This document shows positions 18,069-28,400 of a DNA stretch of 64,000 nucleotides, in pieces; positions within the stretch are counted from its first letter, which is position 1, and each line of letters opens with the position of its first letter. The notes under the pieces were generated by a model. The model did no database searches and was not told the DNA's origin. It saw only the letters and a program-made list of their open reading frames with translations. Source of the stretch: Thiomicrorhabdus sp. Milos-T2 (lineage in GTDB: Bacteria > Pseudomonadota > Gammaproteobacteria > Thiomicrospirales > Thiomicrospiraceae). A program made the translations under genes and the position numbers. The DNA is taken from contig NZ_KL370892.1 in assembly GCF_000702325.1 (NCBI RefSeq), positions 364,898 through 428,897 on the forward strand, read 5' to 3'.

Positions 18069-19748
18069 TTAGAACAGGCCTGTAATTACGCCGGCATCAT
18101 CAATATCAATACGTTCTGCCGTTGGCACTTTGGGTAAGCCTGGCATAGTCATCATGTTACCGGCGATGGCCACAATAAATCCGGCACCGTTTTCTAGTTT
18201 AATATCACTAATTTCAACGATATGACCAGTGGGCGCGCCTTTTGCCATGGGGTCGGTAGAAAATGACATTTGCGTTTTTGCCATACAAATCGGTAAGTTG
18301 CCATATTGGGGTTGAATTCGGGCAATTTCTGCCTTAACTTTGGCACTGGCAGTAATGGCCTTTGCGCCATACATTTTAGTGGCAATGGTCTCAATTTTGT
18401 CCCAAAGCGGCATTTCTGGCTGGTAAAGGTATTCAAACCCAGGGTCACGGTTTTCGGCAATCTCTACAACGGCTTGTGCTAATTCTTCTGCCCCCGCACC
18501 GCCTTCTGCCCAGTGTTTAGAAATAATACATTTCACACCTAAAGCTTCGACTTTTTTGACTAAAAGTGCGGTCTCATCATCGGTATCAAATGTAAAGTGA
18601 TTGACACAAACCACTGCCGGTAATTTAAAGTTTTGGGTCACGTTATGAAGATGGCGTTCTAAGTTTTCAAATCCATTTTCTAAGGCCTGTAAGTTCTCTT
18701 GGTTTAAATGGTCACGTTCAACGCCACCATGAAATTTTAAGGCACGAACCGTCGCCACAATAACGACCGCTGATGGGGCTAATTTTGCCGAACGACATTT
18801 AATGTTTAAGAATTTTTCTGCGCCTAAATCAGCACCAAACCCCGCTTCTGTTACCGCATAATCTGCCAACTTTAAAGCCGTTTGGGTGGCGGTCACAGAG
18901 TTACAACCGTGGGCAATATTCGCAAAAGGTCCGCCGTGAACAATGGCAAGGTTGTTTTCTAACGTCTGCACAATATTGGGTTTAATGGCGTCTTTTAATA
19001 GCGCAGCCATGGCACCATGAGCTTTTAAATCACTGGCATAAACTGGGGTAACTCGGTCAGATTTATAACCGATGATAATACGCCCTAAACGCTCTTTTAA
19101 ATCGGCACGATTGGTTGCTAAACATAAAATAGCCATGACTTCTGACGCCACAACAATGTCATAGCCATCTTCACGCAAATAACCGTTGGCTGGACCCCCT
19201 TGACCTATGGTGATATTACGCAAAGCACGGTCATTCATATCCACCACACGTTTCCATTTAATTCGGCGTGGATCAATATCTAAAGCATTTCCGTGGTTGA
19301 TGTGATTATCAATCATGGCTGAAAGTAGATTATGAGCCACACCAATGGCATGAAAATCTCCGGTAAAGTGCAGGTTAATATCTTCCATAGGCACCACTTG
19401 AGCATAACCGCCACCGGCTGCGCCCCCTTTCATACCAAAGCAAGGGCCAAGAGAAGGTTCACGAAGACACATAATGGTTTTTTTACCAATCCGGTTTAAG
19501 GCATCTCCTAAACCGACGGTGGTCGTGGTTTTACCCTCTCCCGCTGGTGTGGGGCTAATGGCGGTGACTAAAATCAATTTACCTTCTTCACTGCGTTGGT
19601 GAGACAGGCTGTCGACATATTCTAGTGAAAGTTTTGCTTTGTAGTGCCCATAAGGATCTAAATGCTCAGCTGGGATGCCAAATTTTTCTTCAGCTAAGTG
19701 AATGATGGGTTTCATCTTGGCATTTTGCGCAATTTCGATGTCAGACAT
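18069..19748 (-). CDS. fhs: Formate-tetrahydrofolate ligase
   Basis: Catalyses ATP-dependent formation of 10-formyl-THF from formate. The length of 559 aa is standard. Seen: P-loop-like [18 protein letters not shown] near residues 66-83, [20 protein letters not shown] near 96-115, and the C-terminal [25 protein letters not shown] lies upstream of the ATG. The gene sits beside a glycolate oxidase operon and a serine/alanine-glyoxylate aminotransferase, which suggests one-carbon recycling linked to glycolate salvage or purine and serine synthesis. The IS4 element lies 50 bases past its stop. Confidence 0.96.
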   Translation of the reverse strand: MSDIEIAQNAKMKPIIHLAEEKFGIPAEHLDPYGHYKAKLSLEYVDSLSHQRSEEGKLILVTAISPTPAGEGKTTTTVGLGDALNRIGKKTIMCLREPSLGPCFGMKGGAAGGGYAQVVPMEDINLHFTGDFHAIGVAHNLLSAMIDNHINHGNALDIDPRRIKWKRVVDMNDRALRNITIGQGGPANGYLREDGYDIVVASEVMAILCLATNRADLKERLGRIIIGYKSDRVTPVYASDLKAHGAMAALLKDAIKPNIVQTLENNLAIVHGGPFANIAHGCNSVTATQTALKLADYAVTEAGFGADLGAEKFLNIKCRSAKLAPSAVVIVATVRALKFHGGVERDHLNQENLQALENGFENLERHLHNVTQNFKLPAVVCVNHFTFDTDDETALLVKKVEALGVKCIISKHWAEGGAGAEELAQAVVEIAENRDPGFEYLYQPEMPLWDKIETIATKMYGAKAITASAKVKAEIARIQPQYGNLPICMAKTQMSFSTDPMAKGAPTGHIVEISDIKLENGAGFIVAIAGNMMTMPGLPKVPTAERIDIDDAGVITGLF

Positions 19749-19886
19749 GATAGAAGTTCCTGTATTTAATCACCATAATTTAATCACCCTAAGGTCCTTA
19801 GGACATCCTAAACTACATATAATTTATAATTGTTATCGCTTAGTTTAGCCTGAGGGTTCAACGAGTGGATTACATCTGGTTATGAT

Positions 19887-19957
19887 GTCTATATTTAATG
19901 CTTATGTTTAATGCTTATGTTCAATGTTGATGCTTAATGTTGTTGCTTGATGTTGTT
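19887..19957. repeat. Degenerate short tandem repeats upstream of fhs
   Basis: Several imperfect repeats of a TTAATGCTTATGT-like unit drift into TTGATGTTG variants. They lie in the 220-base gap between the fhs start and the glcF stop. No hairpin or gene is evident; possibly replication slippage. Confidence 0.5.
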
Positions 19958-19968
19958 ATCTCTACTAC

Positions 19969-21180
19969 TCAAGAGTCGGTATAGAGTAGTTCAATCCAAT
20001 GTTTAACCGGCACTTTAGTGCCTTTTTGTAAATGCATTAAACAACCAATATTAGCAGTTACAATGATTTTAGGGTTGGATTCCAATAGGTTGTCCAACTT
20101 ATTACTACGCAGTTGTTTAGATAGCTTAGGTTGAAACATTGAGTAAGTGCCTGCAGAACCACAGCACAGATGTGAATCGTTGACATGACTGATTCGATAA
20201 CCTAATCGGCGCAATATATCTTCTACCAGGCCTGGTAGTTTTTGACCGTGTTGTAAAGTACAAGGCGAATGAAAAGTCACCTTTTGATTTTTATAGTGGG
20301 TAAAAATAGACAAATCTTGGGTGCTTAAAAATTCAGCAATATCAAAGGTATGTTTGGCAACACGTTGCGCTTTTTCAGCATAATCAGCGTCTTCACGCAT
20401 TAGATGAGGGTAATCTTTTATCATGACCCCACAACCACTGGCATTCGAAATAATCGCCTGCACACCTTGGTCTAAATAAGCAATCCAAGCATCAATATTG
20501 GCCTTTATTTTGGTTTTAGCGTCTTCATTTCCGGATAGGTGATGATCGACTGCACCACAACATTGTTGTTGTGGCGTTTCTAAAACATTGAGCCCCAAAC
20601 GATTTAATACTTTGATGCTGGATTGGTTAATATTGGGAGCCAAAGCGGGCTGCACACAACCGGAGATAAGCAATACACTCGATTTAAGCGCTTCTTTTTG
20701 GTCCTGCAATTTTTGCTTAAGCGTGAGTTCATCCACACTAAATTGCACGGCTTCAGAGTGGCGTAAAAATGGCATGGTCTTTATCACTAAATTAAAGAAC
20801 CAGGGGGTGGTTAAGCTTTTACGAACACTGTAGCGCACTAAACGCTGTATTGGGTTACGTGGACTTTTCTCTTCCGCCATTTCGCGTCCAATATCCAATA
20901 GGTGACCATATTCAACTCCAGATGGGCAAGTCGTTTCACAAGAGCGACAAGTTAAACAGCGGTCAAGATGGCTTAAGGTATCTGAACCCACTTCATTGCC
21001 TTCTAAAACGCTTTTTATGAGATAAATTCGTCCGCGAGGGGAATCCAGTTCATCGCCTAATAAGCCATAAGTTGGGCAAGCAGAGAGGCAAAAACCGCAA
21101 TGTACGCAAGAACGTAAAATTTTATCGGCAGTTTGACCGGTTTCGGTCGCAAGTAAGTCTTTTGGTAGTTGAGTTTGCAT
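19969..21180 (-). CDS. glcF: Glycolate oxidase iron-sulfur subunit
   Basis: 403 aa electron-transfer subunit of glycolate dehydrogenase, which oxidises glycolate to glyoxylate and passes electrons to the quinone pool. Seen: two 4Fe-4S motifs, CVHCGFCLSACPTY (about residue 26) and CLTCRSCETTCPSG (about 75), then two CCG cysteine-rich blocks with QQCCGAVDHH and SHLCCGSAGTYS. It ends the glcDEF operon and starts 15 bases after glcE. The palindrome copy at 20226-20235 encodes LPGLV. Confidence 0.95.
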   Translation of the reverse strand: MQTQLPKDLLATETGQTADKILRSCVHCGFCLSACPTYGLLGDELDSPRGRIYLIKSVLEGNEVGSDTLSHLDRCLTCRSCETTCPSGVEYGHLLDIGREMAEEKSPRNPIQRLVRYSVRKSLTTPWFFNLVIKTMPFLRHSEAVQFSVDELTLKQKLQDQKEALKSSVLLISGCVQPALAPNINQSSIKVLNRLGLNVLETPQQQCCGAVDHHLSGNEDAKTKIKANIDAWIAYLDQGVQAIISNASGCGVMIKDYPHLMREDADYAEKAQRVAKHTFDIAEFLSTQDLSIFTHYKNQKVTFHSPCTLQHGQKLPGLVEDILRRLGYRISHVNDSHLCCGSAGTYSMFQPKLSKQLRSNKLDNLLESNPKIIVTANIGCLMHLQKGTKVPVKHWIELLYTDS

Positions 21181-21195
21181 AGTTAAACAGGTCGC

Positions 21196-22170
21196 TTATA
21201 AATCTTTAAAAATGTGATGAGGGTCAAATACCTCTTTTAAACCTGCTTTAATCTTTTGAACACAGGGTTTATCATTGTTTCGTGGTGCAAAACGTGATTG
21301 CCATAAGGTCACATAAGGGTGATTCGGTTTGTTTTTACTGGCCACCCAACGACGTGTGCCGCCCATTCCCACGGCAATGGTATTTTCTATGGCGGGGTTA
21401 GTGCTTTCTACATCTAAACGCCACAGTTTTTCACCGGGTGCTAAGGTCGGTTGAAAAGGGTTTAAGGTTTTCCAAACCGCATTAGAACAGGCGCTGACTT
21501 CAACACGATTGTCTTGAGTAGGGTGTTCACCTGCTACGCGATAATAAAATTGACCTTCAAAATAGGCGCAGCCAGTCAAGGGTAAAGACGTTCCTTGCAT
21601 TTTATTCATCAGTAAAATCGCTTCCCCTTCGGGCATCGGAATACAGTAGGTTTTTTCTTCTAACAGTGGTAAGACTTTTAAGCTTAATTCGGTGACAAGA
21701 GCCAAAGAGCCTTTTGAACCACATAACATTCTCGAGACATCATAACCGGCGACGTTTTTTAGCATTTTACCGCCAAAACGCATTTCACGGCCTTGGCCAT
21801 CAATTAATTGTGTACCTAAAACAAAATCACGTAAGCCTCCTCTAAAAGGGCGAGAAGGCCCCGTTAGCGAGCAAGCGTAGGTGCCGCCAATGGTGGAATT
21901 TCCATATTCAGGCGGTTCAAAACCTAACATTTGGTTATTTTCAGCTAAAACGGCACTGAGTTCTGAGAGTTTAGTACCCGCTTTTACGGTGACCACTAAC
22001 TCAGCGGGGTCATAGCTGACAATGCCACTATGGTCAGAAATAGAGAGCAGCTGTGCATCGTCATCAACTGGCACTTTGCTTTGATTACCGGCAATTTGCA
22101 ACAGTTGTTTATCGACCACAGCTTGTTTAATTTGATCTGAATAATGAGAAATTGAGCTTTGCATAGACAT
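21196..22170 (-). CDS. glcE: Glycolate oxidase FAD-binding subunit
   Basis: 324 aa, FAD-binding type 4 subunit. Seen: the PP-loop-like region VTVKAGTKLSELSAVLAENN, then FEPPEYGNSTIGGTYACSLT and GGKMLKNVAGYDVSRMLCGS, typical of GlcE. Its start overlaps the glcD stop by one base (TAATG), indicating tight coupling. It is slightly shorter than E. coli GlcE (350 aa). The C-terminus ends FDPHHIFKDL, close to the FDP-x-x-x-hydrophobic end of this family. Confidence 0.94.
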   Translation of the reverse strand: MSMQSSISHYSDQIKQAVVDKQLLQIAGNQSKVPVDDDAQLLSISDHSGIVSYDPAELVVTVKAGTKLSELSAVLAENNQMLGFEPPEYGNSTIGGTYACSLTGPSRPFRGGLRDFVLGTQLIDGQGREMRFGGKMLKNVAGYDVSRMLCGSKGSLALVTELSLKVLPLLEEKTYCIPMPEGEAILLMNKMQGTSLPLTGCAYFEGQFYYRVAGEHPTQDNRVEVSACSNAVWKTLNPFQPTLAPGEKLWRLDVESTNPAIENTIAVGMGGTRRWVASKNKPNHPYVTLWQSRFAPRNNDKPCVQKIKAGLKEVFDPHHIFKDL

Positions 22171-23606
22171 TAAAAACGCTCCAGCTCAGGGTGAGGTAAT
22201 TGGTTATTGTGCACATGCATATGGCTCAGTTCAGCACAGCGGTGTAAAGTTGGAATCGCCTTACCGGGATTAAGTAAGCCTGAATTATCAAACACCGCTT
22301 TAATACCGTGAAAAATCTCGAGTTCTGCTTCTGGGTATTGATGACACATAGAGTCTAATTTTTCAACACCCACGCCGTGTTCACCGGTAATGGTTCCGCC
22401 AACATCCACGCACAGTTTAAGAATTTCTTGACCAAACTTTTCGGTCTCTTCCAGTTCACCGGGTTTATTGGCATCGTACATAATAAGAGGGTGTAAGTTA
22501 CCGTCACCGGCATGAAAAACGTTGGCCACTTTAAGACCGTACTTTTCAGAGAGATGATCAATCTCTTCTAAAACATAGGCTAAACGACTGCGTGGGATAG
22601 TGCCGTCCATACAGTAATAATCTGGTGAGTAGCGCCCAACGGCTGGAAAGGCATTTTTACGGCCTTGCCAAAGCTCAATGCGTTCTTTTTCATTTTGAGA
22701 CACTCTAATTTCATAAGCACCGTTCTCTGTCAAAATATCTGCGACACGCTTGGCATCCACTTTAACTTGATCGTGACTGCCATCTACCTCACAAAGCAGT
22801 AATGCTGCCGCATCAACGGGGTAACCCACTTGAGCAAAATCCTCAGCAGCTTGTATCGAGAACTTATCCATCATCTCTAAACCTGCTGGAACAATGCCTT
22901 GTTTTAACACGTTGGTGACGGCATCTGCACAGGCTTTTACGGAATTAAAGGCGGCCATCACTAACTGAGCGGCTTCGGGTTTGGGGATTAGCTTGAGCTT
23001 GATTTCTACAATTACACCTAATAGGCCTTCTGAACCATTTAATAGTGCTAATAAATCAATGCCATCATCTTTTTCATCAAAAATAATGGTTTCGCCATTC
23101 ATATCTAATACGGTTAATGAGGTCACATTATGTACGGTTAAACCATATTTTAAACAGTGAACCCCTCCCGAGTTCTCGGCTACATTACCACCAATTGAAC
23201 AGGCGACTTGTGAGGACGGATCGGGTGCATAATAAAGATTATATTTGGCTGCGGCATCTGAAACCTGAATGTTTCTAACACCCGGTTGCACAATGGCGGT
23301 TCTTTGCAAAGGATCAACATGAATAATTTTGTTGAGTTTTGATAGCCCTAGGATTACGCTGTTCTCTAGGGGCAAGGTTCCACCTGCTAACCCTGTTCCA
23401 GAACCACGAGTAATGACCGGAGTATCATGAGCCTTACAAATTTTTAGAACTTGTTTAACCTCATCAATATCTTCTGGAAGCGCAACCGCTAAGGGCTTTT
23501 GACGATAGGCGGAAAGCCCGTCACACTCGTAAGGTCTGCAAGCTTCTTCGCTTGAAAGGATAGAGTTTTTGTTTAATGCTTCTTCTAAAGCTTGAATAAC
23601 ATCCAT
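22170..23606 (-). CDS. glcD: Glycolate oxidase catalytic subunit
   Basis: 478 aa flavoprotein. Seen: an FAD-binding PP-loop around TRGSGTGLAGGTLPLENSVI (about residue 60), then AENSGGVHCLKYGLTVHNVT, and the C-terminal substrate part with NVFHAGDGNLHPLIMYD and GEHGVGVEKLD. First gene of glcDEF and divergent from the aminotransferase gene. The 101-base intergenic region holds a perfect TTGAT-N4-ATCAA site, so FNR/CRP-type control is plausible. In an autotroph this enzyme clears 2-phosphoglycolate-derived glycolate formed by RubisCO. Confidence 0.96.
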   Translation of the reverse strand: MDVIQALEEALNKNSILSSEEACRPYECDGLSAYRQKPLAVALPEDIDEVKQVLKICKAHDTPVITRGSGTGLAGGTLPLENSVILGLSKLNKIIHVDPLQRTAIVQPGVRNIQVSDAAAKYNLYYAPDPSSQVACSIGGNVAENSGGVHCLKYGLTVHNVTSLTVLDMNGETIIFDEKDDGIDLLALLNGSEGLLGVIVEIKLKLIPKPEAAQLVMAAFNSVKACADAVTNVLKQGIVPAGLEMMDKFSIQAAEDFAQVGYPVDAAALLLCEVDGSHDQVKVDAKRVADILTENGAYEIRVSQNEKERIELWQGRKNAFPAVGRYSPDYYCMDGTIPRSRLAYVLEEIDHLSEKYGLKVANVFHAGDGNLHPLIMYDANKPGELEETEKFGQEILKLCVDVGGTITGEHGVGVEKLDSMCHQYPEAELEIFHGIKAVFDNSGLLNPGKAIPTLHRCAELSHMHVHNNQLPHPELERF

Positions 23607-23649
23607 TTTTAACCTTGTATCTCACTGCGGTTTAACACTATAATTGTGA

Positions 23650-23673
23650 AAAACTTGATTTGAATCAAGTTTT
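23650..23673. promoter_or_regulatory. FNR/CRP-type operator between glcD and the aminotransferase gene
   Basis: TTGAT (23655-23659), TTGA spacer, ATCAA (23664-23668): an exact match to the FNR/ANR consensus TTGAT-N4-ATCAA, extended by outer A/T arms to a 24-base near-perfect palindrome. Its centre is about 46 bases from the aminotransferase ATG (23708) and 55 from the glcD ATG (23606), so it could act on both divergent promoters. Regulator and sign of control are inferred. Confidence 0.65.
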
Positions 23674-23707
23674 ATTAAAAACCTATTATTCAAAAAAGGC
23701 GCCCAAT

Positions 23708-24823
23708 ATGCAATCTTTTAATCCACCAATTCGTACATTGATGGGTCCAGGACCATCAGATATTCACCCAAGAGTGCTTTCAGCTATGGCTCGTCCAACC
23801 ATTGGTCACCTTGACCCAGCGTTTGTTGGCATGATGGATGAAATCAAAGAACTACTAAAATACGCTTTTCAGACAGAAAATGCACTAACTATGCCTGTTT
23901 CTGCTCCAGGTTCAGCAGGAATGGAAACTTGTTTTGTAAACCTTGTTGAGCCGGGTGACAAAGTCATTGTTTGTATTAATGGTGTTTTTGGTGGCCGCAT
24001 GAAAGAGAACATTGAACGTTTTGGCGGTGAAGCGATTGTGGTTGAAGATGAATGGGGTACAGCCGTTACCCCTTCAAAAGTAGAAGAAGCTTGTAAAGCC
24101 AACCCAGACGCTAAGATTGTCGCATTTGTTCACGCAGAAACCTCTACCGGAGCACTTTCAGATGCTAAAACGATTTGTAAAATTGCGCAAGACAATGATT
24201 GTTTAACCATTGTAGATGCGGTGACCTCTTTAGCTGGTGTTGAGCTAAAAGTGGATGCATGGGGAATTGATGCCATTTATTCAGGGACTCAGAAATGTCT
24301 CTCTTGTGTACCCGGTTTATCACCTGTGAGTTTCAGTGAAAAAGCCTTAGATAAGGTGCGTAATCGTACAACTAGAGTACCCAGTTGGTTTATGGATTTA
24401 AACCTGGTGATGGGGTATTGGGGGCAAGGTGCTAAACGTGCCTACCACCATACTGCACCGGTTAATACGCTCTATGCTCTGCATGAGTCATTAGTGATGT
24501 TAAAAGAAGAAGGCCTAGAAGCCTCTCATGCACGTCACGCAGCGGTACATCAGCAGCTTAAAGCTGGGCTAGAACCAATGGGTATTAACTTTGTCGTCCC
24601 AGAAGGCGAGCGTTTACCGCAGTTAAACTCAATAGTGATTCCTGAAGGTTTTGATGACGCTGAAGTACGCGGCAAACTATTAAACGATTACAACCTAGAA
24701 ATTGGTGCTGGTTTAGGGGGATTAGCCGGTAAAGTTTGGCGTATTGGTCTAATGGGTGATAGCGCAAGACCAGAAAAAGTCTTATTTTGTTTAGCCGCCC
24801 TTAAAGACGTTTTAGGTAAGTAA
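23708..24823 (+). CDS. Alanine/serine-glyoxylate aminotransferase (class V, PLP)
   Basis: 371 aa from the ATG at 23708, preceded by AAAAAGGCG; an in-frame TTG at 23660 lies inside the operator palindrome and is an unlikely start. It converts glyoxylate to glycine using alanine or serine. Seen: the N-terminus LMGPGPSDIHPRVLSAMARP, HAETSTGALSD, VDAVTSLAGVELKVDAWGID, and the PLP lysine in YSGTQKCLSCVPG (about Lys196). Located opposite glcDEF, it takes the glyoxylate made by glycolate oxidase. Which amino donor is used cannot be told from sequence alone. Confidence 0.93.
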   Translation: MQSFNPPIRTLMGPGPSDIHPRVLSAMARPTIGHLDPAFVGMMDEIKELLKYAFQTENALTMPVSAPGSAGMETCFVNLVEPGDKVIVCINGVFGGRMKENIERFGGEAIVVEDEWGTAVTPSKVEEACKANPDAKIVAFVHAETSTGALSDAKTICKIAQDNDCLTIVDAVTSLAGVELKVDAWGIDAIYSGTQKCLSCVPGLSPVSFSEKALDKVRNRTTRVPSWFMDLNLVMGYWGQGAKRAYHHTAPVNTLYALHESLVMLKEEGLEASHARHAAVHQQLKAGLEPMGINFVVPEGERLPQLNSIVIPEGFDDAEVRGKLLNDYNLEIGAGLGGLAGKVWRIGLMGDSARPEKVLFCLAALKDVLGK

Positions 24824-24843
24824 TGTAGAAAGCTTAATGTAGT

Positions 24844-25298
24844 GTAAAAGCTTAGATTTAATCAGACAGTGAAGTGACCCCCAAAAGTGGGACACCAACT
24901 CTGGGAGTCACTTCACAGTACAGCGATTGAGAAGCCTTTTTAAATATTAGCCTTTGCCTTAAATATTGTCACTCAGGCTTCCCGTTACTTTTTGCAATTT
25001 GGCAAAAAAGTAACCAAAAAGCAAACCCCGCTCCATAAATGGGCAAGTTCTAAGCTTGTGAACTGAAAACGCTGAACTCGCTGCGCTCAAACAGCAGCGT
25101 TTTTTTACCGTTCACTACGCTAAGAACTTTGCACCATTTATTACAAGGGGAGTTAAGGCGTTTGCCCAAGCTTCCATATTATAAGCATCACAAAAGTGGA
25201 AAATAACTCAAATCTGATAATGAATTTTTATCAAGTTAGGTTAGTAATTAACTGTTGTCTTGTCAGATTAAGTTTAATTTTTTACACCTAATGTATTA
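24844..25298. repeat. Interspersed intergenic repeat, copy B (inverted)
   Basis: Reverse-complement relative of 4728-5156, running further into a shared tail (TCTTGTCAGATTAAGTTTAA) that copy C also has. It contains the 46-base inverted repeat 24870-24915. Frames here are not conserved between copies. Apart from this and the terminator, 24824-25428 holds no gene. Confidence 0.85.
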
Positions 25299-25393
25299 GG
25301 CCTAATGTAGTGCGCTTAATGTAGAACATTTTATTTACAACCTTCACAACTAGGCGTAAGCCAAACTTAAAATAAACTTAAGTTAAAACTGAA

Positions 25394-25430
25394 ACACCCT
25401 ATATGGATTAAAAATATAGGGTGTTTTTTT
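25394..25430. terminator. Rho-independent terminator, likely bidirectional
   Basis: 11-base perfect stem ACACCCTATAT / ATATAGGGTGT with a 9-base loop, followed on the plus strand by six T. The run of T overlaps the stop codon of the minus-strand 1342-aa gene, whose transcripts would also meet the hairpin right after the stop. Confidence 0.85.
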
Positions 25431-28400
25431 ATGCTTTAAATAAATCTACCAGGCCTGGTAGATTTTGATTGGGTAAGCTTTTTTGTAACAAATGAGTAAA
25501 TGTTTGGCTATCTTCTTTTAACACGGTTAATGCTTTATTTGCACTTTGCAAATCATTAACCAATTTGCATTCTATTGCCTGATTAGCAAGTTCATGAAGC
25601 TGTTGGTGCAATAAGTCAATTTCAGAGAATGTCTCTTTACGAGTAAAAATTTCATGTCCCTGAGCTTTTAGCCAGTGACCAAATTCACAATGGCTTGATG
25701 ACAGAGTTTTTTTATCTTCAATTGGCGCATCATGCAAAATAATATTTTCAATGCTATTTACCCAAGCTAAATGAGCTAGTTGTGCTTTTAAAATATGCTT
25801 TTTAATAGGTGTTACTTCAGACAAGTCTTGCCATGTGGCATCTATATTAGGGTTTTTTAGCCAGGCTAGGGTATCGGTTCTTGTCATCGGTTTTGCAAGA
25901 GCATACCCTTGTATAGTATTAATACCTAACTGCAATAAGAGTTGAACATGGGCCTTGGTTTCAGCACCTTCAGCAACAACCCTTAAATTGAAAGCTTCGG
26001 CCATAGATTTAATGGCTTCGATAATACTTAAACTGTTAGTTTCAGTGAATATCTCTTTGATAAACTCTTGGTCAATTTTTACCTCGTCAACAGGAAGGTT
26101 TTTTAGGTAGTTAAGAGAGGCATGGCCGGTACCAAAATCATCAATAGAAAACTTAAACCCTTTAGTTTGCAACGTTTTAATTTGGCTAGAAATGCGTTGA
26201 ACTTCTGATAAGGCTGAGCTTTCTAAAATTTCAAGTGTTAACTTTTTCGGTTTCAAATCGGGGTCTTGCTCAAAAAGATGGACTAATTGATGATTAAATT
26301 TAGGGTTTAATAAAAACGTGCCATTAATATTAAGACTAATTCCAATATCATAGCCGGCGTCATTAAAAAACCTTAAAGCCTTAACACTTTGTTCTAGTAC
26401 ATATTCTGTAAATTCATCCATTAAGTCATACTGGTTAATCTGTTTTAAAAACTCAATGGGTGCGAGTAAACCTTTTGTTGGATGATTCCAGCGTAAAAGG
26501 GCTTCTAATGAGCGAATTTTGCCCTTTTTACAATCAACTTTTGGCTGAAAATACAGAACGAATTCATTATTTTGCAATGCGGTTAATAAGGTATTTTTAC
26601 CTTTGAGGTTATTCCATGGGTAATGTTGAATGCGATTTTTACCCTGGTTCTTGGCTTGGTACATGGTCTGATCAGCATAGCGTATTAACTGCTCTGAGCC
26701 GATTTCTTGGGCATATTGGTTTTGATAATAAACCACACCAATACTGCATGAGATAGCAAGTGAATGGTCTTCATAGATAACGGGTTCGGCAGCATCTTTT
26801 AACAGACGAGCTTCAATTTTAGCAAACTCCTGTAAATGTTTAATATCAGTCACTAAGACAATAAATTCGTCGCCCCCAATGCGGGATACGGTATCTTTTT
26901 CTCGTACGGTATCAGAAAAACGTGCAGCAAGCGTTTGCAATAAAAAATCACCGGCTTGATGCCCATAATGGTCGTTTACTTGTTTAAAGCCATCTAAGTC
27001 AATAAACATGACCGCCAACATTTCAGAACTACGCTGCACCCTTGAAATCGCTTGGGTAATTCGGTCAGATAGTAAAAAACGATTAGGTAACTTAGTCAGG
27101 GCGTCGTAATGCGCCATTTTTTCTAACTGTAATTCGTGCTCTTTTTGGTAAGTAATATCAGAAAAAAGGGCAATAAAATATTGAGGTTCTTGGTTTTCAC
27201 TGCAAACGGTACTGATTTTAATGCTTTGGGGATAAAGTTCTCCGTTTTTACGACGGTTCCATATCTCACCTTCCCACAGACCATTTTTTAACAAGGCATG
27301 CCACATTTTTTTGTAAAACGCATGATCTTGATGCCCAGAGCTAAATATTCTGGGGTTAAAGCCAATGAGCTCTTCTTGGCTGTAGCCAGTGATGTCAAAT
27401 ACACGTTGATTAGCCCGCAAAATATGGTTGTTTTTATCGCAAATTAAAATGCCTTCATTGGCAGATGTAAAAACCGTATCTGCTTGTTTTAGGTTATTTT
27501 GACTAGCGATTTTATCGGTAATATCGGTCACTAACCCATCAATAGAGATGAGTTTACCTCCTTCAAACACCCCATGATGTTGTATATAAAGGGTTTTATG
27601 TTTGCCCGAGGGGGTGATAAACGATAAATTAACGTCATTTTCAGTCACATCTTTATTAACAATAGCCGAAATAGATTGTAAGCCAATCTCAATTGAATCT
27701 TTGTCCCATTCCACTTTTTCAAACCAAGGCCTATTCAAGACTTCGTCTGGCTTAAACTCCATGATTTCTTGTACACCCTCAGAAACAAACAGTAAAACAC
27801 CTTCTAGGCCATTGTGTGAAAACACAAAATAATCTTTACCTAAATCATTTAACAAGCGTGCGTATTGAGTTTGATGTTGACGAATGCTTTTAAGATAACG
27901 GTCGCTTTTCATTAATCTCCAAAGTTCATTGCAAACTAATTGACACGTATCAATATCACTTTTAACATAATCGCTGGCTTTATTCCCTATTCCAGCGAGC
28001 AGTACCACCTCTCCTTCATCTATTACAGGAATAGAAATCATTCTTGATAAAGTAGCGTGTCCTTCTGGCAAGCCTTTTTTATGTGGATAGTTGTTATAGT
28101 CATTAATAACGACTACTTTCTTTTGACGAGCGGCATCTGCCCAAACACCAGCGGACTGTAAAGGGTAATGAGGCTCATAGTTTTCTACATGACAATAGTT
28201 TTTTAAGGTTTCATGCGACCATATAACCAGCTCAATTTGTTCTTTTTTAGCATCAAATAAGTGGATAAAACTGATGGGGCTATGGGTTAATGTTTCTATA
28301 TTTTCCATAGCGTACTGCATGACTTCTGCTTCGCTATGCGTTTCAGCAAATTTAGGTAGTTTTAAAAGCAGTTCGTCAATTTTTGCTTGATGTAATAAGC

